From positions 4,706,501 through 4,770,500 of the forward strand of contig NZ_AP025032.1 in the NCBI RefSeq assembly GCF_019973775.1: a stretch of 64,000 bases of DNA, given 5' to 3'. The notes under the pieces are model-generated. The model was not told the DNA's origin. It searched no databases and saw only the letters and a program-made list of their open reading frames with translations. A program made the translations under genes and the position numbers. Origin of the DNA: Aureimonas sp. SA4125. Its GTDB lineage: Bacteria; Pseudomonadota; Alphaproteobacteria; Rhizobiales; Rhizobiaceae. How positions within the stretch are numbered: position 1 is the first letter of the stretch; every line of letters begins with the position of its first letter. Shown piece after piece: positions 24,930 through 32,216 of the stretch.

Positions 24930-27881
24930 CTAGTGCGCTTCGTCCCAGTTGCCGGCGGCACGGGCGTCGACGACGAGCGGCACGGAGAGCGCGACGCGCG
25001 GCAGCGCCGCCCCCTCCATGACGGCCTTCACGACCGGGATGGTCGCCTCGATCTCGTCGTCGGGCACCTCGAACACGAGCTCGTCATGCACCTGCAGGAG
25101 CATCCGGGCCGACAGCCGCTCGGCGGCGAGCGCGTCCTCCATGCGAATCATCGCGCGGCGGATGATGTCGGCGGCGGTTCCCTGGATCGGCGCGTTGATC
25201 GAGGCCCGCTCGACCGCCGCGCGCACCGAGGCGTTCGCATGCTTGATGTCGGGATAGTGAGCGCGGCGGCCGAACAGCGTCTCGACATAGCCGCGGCGGC
25301 GGGCGAATTCCTTCGTCTCGTCCATGTAGTCGCGGATGCCGGGAAAGCGCTCGAAGTATTTGCGGATGTAGAGGCCTGCCTCCTCGCGCCCGATCGCCAG
25401 CTGGTTGGCGAGGCCGAAGGCAGAAATGCCGTAGATGATGCCGAAGTTGATCGCCTTGGCCCGGCGCCTGACGTCCGAGGGCATGCCCTCGACCGGCACG
25501 CCGAACATTTCCGACGCGGTCATGGCATGGATGTCGATGCCGTCGGTGAAGGCCTTCGTCAGCTGCGGGATCTCGGCCATGTGGGCGAGAATCCGCAGCT
25601 CGATCTGGCTGTAGTCGGCCGATAGCAGCTTGTAGCCTTCGGGCGCGACGAAGGCGGTGCGGATGGCGCGGCCCTCCTCGGTGCGCACCGGGATGTTCTG
25701 GATGTTGGGCTCGGACGAGGACAGCCGTCCCGTCGTCGTCGAGGCCATCGAGAACGAGGTGTGGATGCGGTCCTCGCGGTCCATGTAGGCGGGCAGGGCG
25801 TCGGTATAGGTGCCTTTCAGCTTCGTCAGCTGGCGCCAGTCGACGATGTGACGCGGCAGGAGATGCCCCTCGGCGGCGAGGTCCTCCAGCACCTTGACGT
25901 CGGTCGACCACTGTCCGGTCTTGGTCTTCTTGCCGCCGGGAAGACCGAGCTTGCCGAACAGGATGTCGCCGAGCTGCTTCGGCGAGCCGGGATTGAAGGC
26001 TTCGCCGGCCATTTCGGCGATCTCCGATTCCAGCGCCGCGGCACGCTGCGCGAAGCGGCCGGACAGGCGCGACAGGATCTGCCGGTCGGTGCGGATGCCG
26101 CGCTGCTCCATGCGGGCGAGCACCGGCACCAAGGGACGTTCGAGCCGCTCGTAGACCGAGGTCATGCCCTCGGCGGCGAGCCGCGGCTTCAGGACGCGCC
26201 AGAGCCGCAGCGTCACGTCGGCATCCTCGGCGGCGTATTCGGTCACCTTGTCAATCGGGCAGGCGGCGAGGGCCTTCAGCGACCTGCCGGAGCCGCAGAG
26301 CGCCTTGTAGCTGATCGGCTTGTGGCCGAGGAGCCGCTCCGACAACTCGTCCATGCCGTGCCCTTCGAGCGAGGACGAGGCGTCGAGCGCATAGGAGAGC
26401 AGCATGGTGTCGTCGAACGGGGCGATGGCGATGCCGTGGCGCAGCATCACGAGGTAGTCGTACTTGAAGTTCTGGCCGATCTTCAGGATGCCGGCATGCT
26501 CCAGCACCGGCTTCAGCATCGCCAGGGCGTCGCCGAGCGGCACCTGCGGGCCGACGCCGGCCTTCGTCTCGTCGCTGGCCAGGAGATCGCCGGCGCCGTC
26601 GGCGACATGGGCGAGCGGCAGATAGGCGGCTTCGCCGGGGGCGACGGCGAAGGAGACGCCGACGAGATCGGCGGTATTGGCATTCAGCGAATTGGTCTCG
26701 GTGTCGAAGGCGAGGATGCCGGTCTCGGCCGCCCGGTCCATCCAGGCCGACAGCGTCGGCAGGTCGCGGATGGTGACATAGGCGGCATGGTCGAAGGTTT
26801 CGGCCGCGGCGGCCTCGCGGCGGGCCGCGACCAGAATGGCGGGCGTCATCGGCAGCACCGCGTCGCCGTCGAGCGGCTGGGCCGACACGCTTGGTGCCAG
26901 CCTGCGGGCGCCGCCGGTGGCCGGATCGAGGTCGGGTCCGCGGGCGACGCCGTCGACGGTGATCTCGGCCGCGGCGATGGCACCGGCGTCCTCGCCGAGC
27001 CGGGCCGCGACGCGGCGGGTGAGGGTCGCGAACTCCATCGCCTTCAGGAAGCCGATCAGCCGGTCGCCGTCCGGCTCGTGGATGAAGAGGTCCTCCAGCG
27101 GCACGTCGAGCGGCATGTTCTGCTCGAGCGTCACGAGCTTCTTCGACAGCCGCGCCTGGTCGGCGAAGGCGATGATGTTCTCGCGGCGCTTGGCCTGCTT
27201 GATCTCGCCGGCACGCGCGAGCAGCGTTTCCAGATCGCCATAGGTCTCGAGCAGCTCGGCCGCGGTCTTCGGGCCGATGCCGGGAACGCCCGGCACGTTG
27301 TCGGAACTGTCGCCGACCAGCGCCTGCAGGTCGATCATCTTGTCGGGATAGACGCCGAACTTCTCCTTCACCTCCTCCGGTCCGAGGCGCTTGTCCTTCA
27401 TCTGGTCGTAGAGGATGACCGAGGGACCGACGAGCTGCATCAGGTCCTTGTCGGAGGAGACGATGGTGACGTCGCCGCCGGCCTCGACGGCGAGCCTGGT
27501 ATAGGTGGCGATCAGGTCGTCGGCCTCGAACCCCTTCTTCTCGATGCAGGGCAGGTCGAAGGCGCGCACCGCCTCGCGGATCAGCGCGAACTGCGGCACG
27601 AGGTCTTCCGGCGGCGCGGTCCGGTTCGCCTTGTACTGGTCGTAGAGCTCGTTGCGGAAGGTGGTGGAGGAGTGGTCGAAGATGACCGCGAAATGCGTCG
27701 GCACGACCCCGACCGACGTATCGCGCGATTCCTCGACGAGCTTCCACAGCATGTTGCAGAAACCGGCGACCGCGCCGACCGGCACGCCGTCGGACTTGCG
27801 CGTCAAAGGCGGCAGCGCGTGGTAGGCGCGGAAGATGTAGGCCGAGCCGTCGACCAGGAAGAGATGATCGCCTTTTTTCAT
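24930..27881 (-). CDS. polA: DNA polymerase I
   Basis: PolA removes RNA primers and fills repair gaps. The 983-residue protein contains all three modules. The 5'-3' exonuclease covers residues ~1-300 (LFLVDGSAYIFRAYHALPPL; DKDLMQLVGP). The 3'-5' proofreading domain keeps its acids (ILAFDTETNSL, QNFKYDYLVM, YAAEDADVTL). The polymerase domain has LLSADYSQIELRILAHMA, RRRAKAINFGIIYGIS and LQVHDELVFEV. It begins MKKGDHLFLVDGSAY. It stands alone; the 3' gap to pyrF holds nothing recognisable. Confidence 0.98.
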   Translation of the reverse strand: MKKGDHLFLVDGSAYIFRAYHALPPLTRKSDGVPVGAVAGFCNMLWKLVEESRDTSVGVVPTHFAVIFDHSSTTFRNELYDQYKANRTAPPEDLVPQFALIREAVRAFDLPCIEKKGFEADDLIATYTRLAVEAGGDVTIVSSDKDLMQLVGPSVILYDQMKDKRLGPEEVKEKFGVYPDKMIDLQALVGDSSDNVPGVPGIGPKTAAELLETYGDLETLLARAGEIKQAKRRENIIAFADQARLSKKLVTLEQNMPLDVPLEDLFIHEPDGDRLIGFLKAMEFATLTRRVAARLGEDAGAIAAAEITVDGVARGPDLDPATGGARRLAPSVSAQPLDGDAVLPMTPAILVAARREAAAAETFDHAAYVTIRDLPTLSAWMDRAAETGILAFDTETNSLNANTADLVGVSFAVAPGEAAYLPLAHVADGAGDLLASDETKAGVGPQVPLGDALAMLKPVLEHAGILKIGQNFKYDYLVMLRHGIAIAPFDDTMLLSYALDASSSLEGHGMDELSERLLGHKPISYKALCGSGRSLKALAACPIDKVTEYAAEDADVTLRLWRVLKPRLAAEGMTSVYERLERPLVPVLARMEQRGIRTDRQILSRLSGRFAQRAAALESEIAEMAGEAFNPGSPKQLGDILFGKLGLPGGKKTKTGQWSTDVKVLEDLAAEGHLLPRHIVDWRQLTKLKGTYTDALPAYMDREDRIHTSFSMASTTTGRLSSSEPNIQNIPVRTEEGRAIRTAFVAPEGYKLLSADYSQIELRILAHMAEIPQLTKAFTDGIDIHAMTASEMFGVPVEGMPSDVRRRAKAINFGIIYGISAFGLANQLAIGREEAGLYIRKYFERFPGIRDYMDETKEFARRRGYVETLFGRRAHYPDIKHANASVRAAVERASINAPIQGTAADIIRRAMIRMEDALAAERLSARMLLQVHDELVFEVPDDEIEATIPVVKAVMEGAALPRVALSVPLVVDARAAGNWDEAH

Positions 27882-28296
27882 GGCCGTTGACTATCGCGGC
27901 ACGTGAAAAGAGTCCATCGATCAGCCCGCCCCGTACCCGGCCGACTCCGGCCGAAAAGCGGATGGGGACACCAGCGTCCGCCTGTCAGGCGGGGGCTCTT
28001 CCAGCCTGCTCGGCCAAGCCTGATGAGCACGCCGTCACCTGTCGAAGATTTAACCTGAACGTGATGGTAAAAGCACCCGAGGAGCCTGGCGTCTGCTTGA
28101 ATCGCGCCCGTCCAAAGCTCACATCATCTTGGACGGCGACAGTATGCCGTCTTCGGCCGGGGAGTCCCCCGCCTTCTCGGTCGAAGCCTGTCCGGTCCCT
28201 CCCCCCTCGGGACCGGCGGCATGGAGAAGACAGAGCCGTCGTGGCATCCCCCTCGCGCCACGGCGGCTTTGCTTTGTCGGCCGTCGGACGGCCGTG
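27882..28296. other. Intergenic region between polA and the DUF2442 gene
   Basis: I see no convincing gene in this 415-base stretch. It contains an imperfect stem, GCCGTCGTGGC (28235-28245) with GCCACGGCGGC (28257-28267), and a perfect inverted repeat CGGCCGTC-G-GACGGCCG at 28278-28294, just after the DUF2442 stop. Either could end leftward transcription, but neither has a clean T run. The polA promoter must lie near 27890-27960. Confidence 0.5.
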
Positions 28297-28698
28297 TCAG
28301 GGCAGCGTCTTCTTCGGTCGGCCGCCCTTCATGCCATTTCGTCTCGCTGCGGCGACCTTGGCCTCCGATGTCGCCTCTCCACCCTTGCGGCCCATGAAAC
28401 GGGCGGTCCCGAAGATGCCCGCCATCAGCCCGGCGATCCGGAAGTCGACGTCCCGGCTCTCCCAGTGAAGGCCGGTCTGCCCGAGCAGTTCGACCTCGGC
28501 GAGTTCTTCATCGGTCGCGTCCTGGAGCCCTTGGAGCGATCGTGCCGGCACCATGAAACCGCTGCCATTGGCGAATTCGACAACGATCCGCCCATTGCTG
28601 CGATCGTACCGGACCGCGGTCGGGACGGGCTCTCGCGAGGCGGCCCCCGCGGCCCTGGCCGCCTCGACCATCTCATCCGTCAGGACGAATTCACCCAT
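28297..28698 (-). CDS. DUF2442 family protein (antitoxin-like partner)
   Basis: The protein has 133 residues beginning MGEFVLTDEMVEAARAAG. The central VRYDRSNGRIVVEFANGSGF and ARSLQGLQDATDEELAEVEL are the DUF2442 core, and a basic C terminus follows (RRNGMKGGRPKKTLP). DUF2442 genes commonly overlap an upstream DUF4160 gene, and the pair is regarded as toxin-antitoxin-like. Here the ATG lies inside the last codons of the DUF4160 frame (ATG at 28698, DUF4160 stop at 28693-28691), as in intact pairs. Since the DUF4160 member is frameshifted, this gene may be an orphan. Confidence 0.82.
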   Translation of the reverse strand: MGEFVLTDEMVEAARAAGAASREPVPTAVRYDRSNGRIVVEFANGSGFMVPARSLQGLQDATDEELAEVELLGQTGLHWESRDVDFRIAGLMAGIFGTARFMGRKGGEATSEAKVAAARRNGMKGGRPKKTLP

Positions 28699-28914
28699 GG
28701 ATTTCCTCCCATCGTTCAAGAAACAATTCGCGGTTGGCGGCGACGTTGGCGACTGCCTTTTCCAGGTCGCGCCGGCGCATGCCACGAAACGAGATCGGCT
28801 CGAGGCGAAGAAGGTCCGCGCTTCTCCATCGGCGTAAACATGGACATGCGCAGGCTCATGGTCGTCGGAGTAGATGACGAAACGAGAACCACCCCGGCGC
28901 AGGATCGTGATCAC
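28691..28914 (-). pseudogene. DUF4160 gene, frameshifted
   Basis: From GTG 28914 the frame reads VITILRRGGSRFVIYSDDHE then PAHVHVYADGEAR, the DUF4160 N terminus. It then runs out of register. In a neighbouring frame the expected C-terminal half continues as DLLRLEPISFRGMRRRDLEK, then AVANVAANRELFLERWEEIHG and a stop. The break is at GCGCGGACCTT. An ancestral GCGCGGATCGACCTT (A-R-I-D-L) that lost TCGA would give exactly this sequence, a 4-base deletion. The gene is probably inactive unless frameshifting or a sequencing error is involved. Confidence 0.75.
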
Positions 28915-29108
28915 AAGGGTGTAATAACCCAAGCGCTTGCGTTCTTCAATTCGCCCCGGGGACGGCAGGCCGTTGGCGCTGCGGATTATAGCGGTCTGCG
29001 GACGGGATCGAAACTTCGACTGGAATGAGGACTTCCCTGCCGCTATCAAGCGAGGCCTGCGACGGCTTCGTTATTGAACCGCCATTCCAGCCGTGCCCCG
29101 GAGTTCCC

Positions 29109-30509
29109 ATGCCCAACCTCGACAGCGTGCTCGCCTGCCTCGATCTCAACATCGACCGTTCGGTCGAGCGGCTTTCCGATCTGATGAGGATCCCCTCGAT
29201 CTCGACCGATCCGGCCTATGCCGCGGACTGTCGGCGGGCGGCGGAGTGGCTGGCGGGGGATCTTGGCGCCATCGGGTTCGAGGCCTCGGTGCGGGGCACC
29301 ACGGGCCATCCGATGGTCGTCGCCCATCACCACGGCCCCGCGGGCGCACCGCATGTCCTCTTCTACGGCCATTACGACGTGCAGCCGGTCGATCCCCTGA
29401 ACCTGTGGGAGACGGAACCCTTCGACCCGCAGGTAAAGACCATGCCGGACGGGACGAAGCGCATCGTCGGGCGCGGCTCGGCCGACGACAAGGGCCAGCT
29501 GATGACCTTCATCGAGGCCTGTAGAGCCTACAAGGCGGAAACCGGCGGCCTGCCCTGCAGGGTGACGATCTTTCTGGAAGGCGAGGAGGAATCGGGTTCG
29601 CCCTCGCTCCTGCCCTTTCTCGATGCTCACCGCGACGAGCTCTCCGCCGACGTCGCGCTGATCTGCGACACCAACATGTGGGACAAGGACACGCCGGCGA
29701 TCTCGACGGGCCTGCGCGGTCTCGTCGGCGAGGAGGTGACGATCTCCGCCGCCGACAAAGACCTCCACTCCGGCTATTTCGGCGGCGCCGCCGCCAACCC
29801 GATCCGGATTCTTGCCGAGATCATCGCCGACCTCCACGACGAGGCCGGCGCCGTCACGCTGCCCGGCTTCTACGACGGCGTGCCGGAACTGCCGGCCGAG
29901 CAGCGCGCGATCTGGGACGGCCTCGGCTTCGACGAGGCCGCCTTCCTCGGCCAGGTGAACCTCTCGGTGCCGGCCGGCGAGACGGGCCGCAGCGTCCTCG
30001 AGCAGACCTGGTCGCGCCCGACGGCCGAGGTGAACGGCATCACCGGCGGCTATACCGGCAAGGGCTTCAAGACCGTCATCCCCTCGCAGGCGACGGCAAA
30101 AATCTCGTTCCGCCTCGTCTTCGACCAGGATCCGCAGAAGATCCGCGAGGCGTTTCGCGCCTTCGTCACGGCGCGGCTGCCGGCCGACTGCACGGCCGAA
30201 TTCCACGAGCATGGCGCCTCGCCGGCGATCCAGCTGCCCTTCGAGTCGCCCGTCCTGCAGACGGCGCGCGCCGCGCTCTCGGCCGAATGGCCGAAGCCGG
30301 CGGTGATGATCGGCATGGGCGGCTCGATCCCGGTTGTGGGAGAGTTCAAGCGGCGGCTCGGCATGGGCTCGCTCCTGATCGGCTTCGGCCTCGGCGACGA
30401 CCAGATCCATTCGCCGAACGAGAAGTACGAGCTCACCTCCTTCCACAAGGGGCAGCGTTCCTGGGCCCGTGTCCTCACCGCCCTCGGCCAGAACGGCGCC
30501 AAGGGGTGA
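29109..30509 (+). CDS. M20 family dipeptidase
   Basis: This cytosolic di-zinc peptidase has 466 residues. The start at 29109 (MPNLDSVLACLD) follows CCGGAG by 7 bases. Metal and catalytic residues are visible: HVLFYGHYDVQPVDP (His ligand and nearby Asp), GRGSADDKGQLMTFI (bridging Asp), IFLEGEEESGSPSL (catalytic Glu pair), LICDTNMW (Asp), and IHSPNEKYEL near the C terminus. The lid domain begins near LRGLVGEEVTISAADKDLHS. Family members cleave dipeptides or acylated amino acids; the exact substrate is unknown. No operon partner is evident. Confidence 0.93.
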   Translation: MPNLDSVLACLDLNIDRSVERLSDLMRIPSISTDPAYAADCRRAAEWLAGDLGAIGFEASVRGTTGHPMVVAHHHGPAGAPHVLFYGHYDVQPVDPLNLWETEPFDPQVKTMPDGTKRIVGRGSADDKGQLMTFIEACRAYKAETGGLPCRVTIFLEGEEESGSPSLLPFLDAHRDELSADVALICDTNMWDKDTPAISTGLRGLVGEEVTISAADKDLHSGYFGGAAANPIRILAEIIADLHDEAGAVTLPGFYDGVPELPAEQRAIWDGLGFDEAAFLGQVNLSVPAGETGRSVLEQTWSRPTAEVNGITGGYTGKGFKTVIPSQATAKISFRLVFDQDPQKIREAFRAFVTARLPADCTAEFHEHGASPAIQLPFESPVLQTARAALSAEWPKPAVMIGMGGSIPVVGEFKRRLGMGSLLIGFGLGDDQIHSPNEKYELTSFHKGQRSWARVLTALGQNGAKG

Positions 30510-30836
30510 GGCCAGGGAGGCCTGCCGCCTCCCCGGCCGACGAGACGGCGGCGGCTTTGGGCTCGCCGCCTTCGGTTTCCGCGGCAGCTGGCCGGGAGTA
30601 TTCGCAAACTCAATGAGTTGCCCAGCGGTCTCTTGAAATCTGACCCATCGCGCTCGCGGGTCCCTGGCTGCGCCGCCCGATCGTGGCCTTCCTGCAACGC
30701 TGCTGCAGCAAAGCCCTCGCGATGGTCTCCCGGACGGCGCCAAGGGGCGTTTGTTATTGAACCGTTAGCCGTTTCGGCGGAGAGACTGGACCCAAGGCCG
30801 ACCCGCTTGCCGGGCGCCATGATCCGGAGTTCCCCC
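30510..30836. other. Leader region upstream of the MipA/OmpV gene
   Basis: No gene is supported here. The open plus-strand frame that starts at 30618 lacks any protein-like character before MSRSFALTLAAS. The segment TTATTGAACCG at 30754-30764 is repeated exactly upstream of the preceding peptidase gene at 29071-29081. Both genes are also preceded by CCGGAGTTCCC close to their ATG. Confidence 0.4.
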
Positions 30837-31658
30837 ATGTCCCGTTCGTTCGCCCTCACCCTTGCAGCCTCGCTCCTCGCAGTGGCCGCCGCTGCCCCGA
30901 CCGCCGGCGCCGCCGACGTCGCGGTCTACGACGAGGCGCCGGTCGTCGCTGCTGCCAGCAACACCGACATCGTCATCGAGCTCGGCCTCGGCGGCCGGAT
31001 CTCGCCGGAATACGAGGGGTCGAAGGACTACGAGGTCTCGCCCTTCCCGATCATCAGCCTCGGCTATCTCAACATCCCCGGCGTTCTGGAAATCGGCAGC
31101 CTGTCGCCGCAGGGCGGCGGCCTGTCGATCGGTCCTTCCTTCGGCTATGTCGGTGAGCGCGAGTCGCGCGACTATGACGAGCTGACCGGCCTCAGCGATG
31201 TCGACGCGACCTACGAGGCCGGCATCAAGGTCGGCTACGAGTGGCAGTATGCCGAGGTCTACGGCGCCGCGCGCTACGCCTTCGGCGGCGGCGAGGGCTT
31301 TGTCGGCGAGGTCGGCGCCAATGCGATCGCGCGGCCGATGCAGGAACTGGAACTGAAGGCCGGCCCCTTCGCAAGCTTTGCGTCGGAAGACTACACCGAG
31401 GCCTATTTCGGCGTCAGCGCGGCCGATTCCATCAGCAGCGGTCTTGCCGCCTACGATCCGGATGGCGGCTTCAAGAGCGTCGGCGTCGCTGCCTCGGCGC
31501 GCTACGAATTCCGTCCCGACTGGTTCCTGAACGCCGACGCCTCGTACAGCCGCTTCGTCGGCGATGCCGAGGATTCGCCAATCGTCGCCGTGGGCGACGA
31601 CAACCAGTACACATTCGGCCTCGGCCTCTCCAAGCGCTTCACGCTGGACCTGTTCTAG
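30837..31658 (+). CDS. MipA/OmpV family outer-membrane protein
   Basis: The protein has 273 residues with a clear signal peptide (MSRSFALTLAASLLAVAAAA, cut near AGA-ADVAVYD). After it come alternating amphipathic strands typical of a beta-barrel: GLGGRISPEYEGSKDYEVSP, then the PFPIISLGYLN motif. The C terminus ends FGLGLSKRFTLDLF, with a terminal aromatic as BAM substrates require. MipA scaffolds peptidoglycan synthases in E. coli; OmpV relatives are porin-like. The gene has its own terminator. A class A PBP gene lies downstream, which is suggestive but they are separate units. Confidence 0.9.
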   Translation: MSRSFALTLAASLLAVAAAAPTAGAADVAVYDEAPVVAAASNTDIVIELGLGGRISPEYEGSKDYEVSPFPIISLGYLNIPGVLEIGSLSPQGGGLSIGPSFGYVGERESRDYDELTGLSDVDATYEAGIKVGYEWQYAEVYGAARYAFGGGEGFVGEVGANAIARPMQELELKAGPFASFASEDYTEAYFGVSAADSISSGLAAYDPDGGFKSVGVAASARYEFRPDWFLNADASYSRFVGDAEDSPIVAVGDDNQYTFGLGLSKRFTLDLF

Positions 31659-31688
31659 GTCGCTTCGACTCCAGGCAGCGTCGTCTCG

Positions 31689-31728
31689 AAGGCCGGTTCT
31701 CCGAAAGGGGAGCCGGCCTTCGGCTTTT
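31689..31728 (+). terminator. Rho-independent terminator after the MipA/OmpV gene
   Basis: AAGGCCGGTTCTCC (31689-31702) pairs with GGGGAGCCGGCCTT (31707-31720) around GAAA, followed by CGGCTTTTGT. It lies about 30 bases after the stop codon. Confidence 0.85.
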
Positions 31729-31828
31729 GTGGCATCGTCCTTTCACGACGCCGAGACCCGGGGAACGGCCATGGCGCTGGCATCGCCCTTCCTCATAGGC
31801 TCGCAGGCGGGCCGTTCGAGGGGTTCCC

Positions 31829-31934
31829 ATGCCGTTCGTCACCACCGCCGACAAGACAGACCTGTCCTGCAAGGATTGGGGCCACCGACAAGGAGAAGCC
31901 GGTGGCCGATCTTGCGGCCTTCGCCGCCAGCTGA
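31829..31934 (+). pseudogene. Remnant of an alpha/beta hydrolase (chloroperoxidase-like) with internal deletion
   Basis: ATG 31829 starts MPFVTTADKTDLSCKDWG, closely resembling the first 18 residues of non-haem chloroperoxidase/arylesterase-type hydrolases. Immediately after, in another frame, comes ATDKEKPVADLAAFAAS and a stop, which resembles the C-terminal end of the same family. The ~240-residue middle is missing. The remainder of the gap to 32216 shows only a possible CtrA site. Confidence 0.5.
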
Positions 31935-32049
31935 TCTCCCGGAACGCTTGACGGTGCCCCCGCTGCTTGCGAGGGCACAGGCCACCGGCGGATGACAACT
32001 CGACGCCAGACGGGCGGTGGGAATGGCCCGTCATCCCGGCTGGCTTTCC

Positions 32050-32064
32050 TTAACGCCCCGTTAA
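32050..32064. promoter_or_regulatory. Possible CtrA-binding site upstream of the class A PBP gene
   Basis: TTAA-CGCCCCG-TTAA is an exact TTAA-N7-TTAA match, the consensus of the alphaproteobacterial cell-cycle regulator CtrA. It lies about 150 bases before the PBP start. Cell-cycle control of a peptidoglycan synthase would make sense, but a single 15-base match is weak evidence. Confidence 0.4.
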
Positions 32065-32216
32065 ATCGCCGCATTTACTGTCCATCCGACGGACAGGACG
32101 TGATGGCCGGGCCAGACGGGCGACGTGGGACGCCCGGGTGCGCGCAAGGCCTCCGCGGGCAGTATCAGGGGCACGCCCGCATCCCCTCAAGTCCTCCACG
32201 GTAAGGCAAGGAACAC

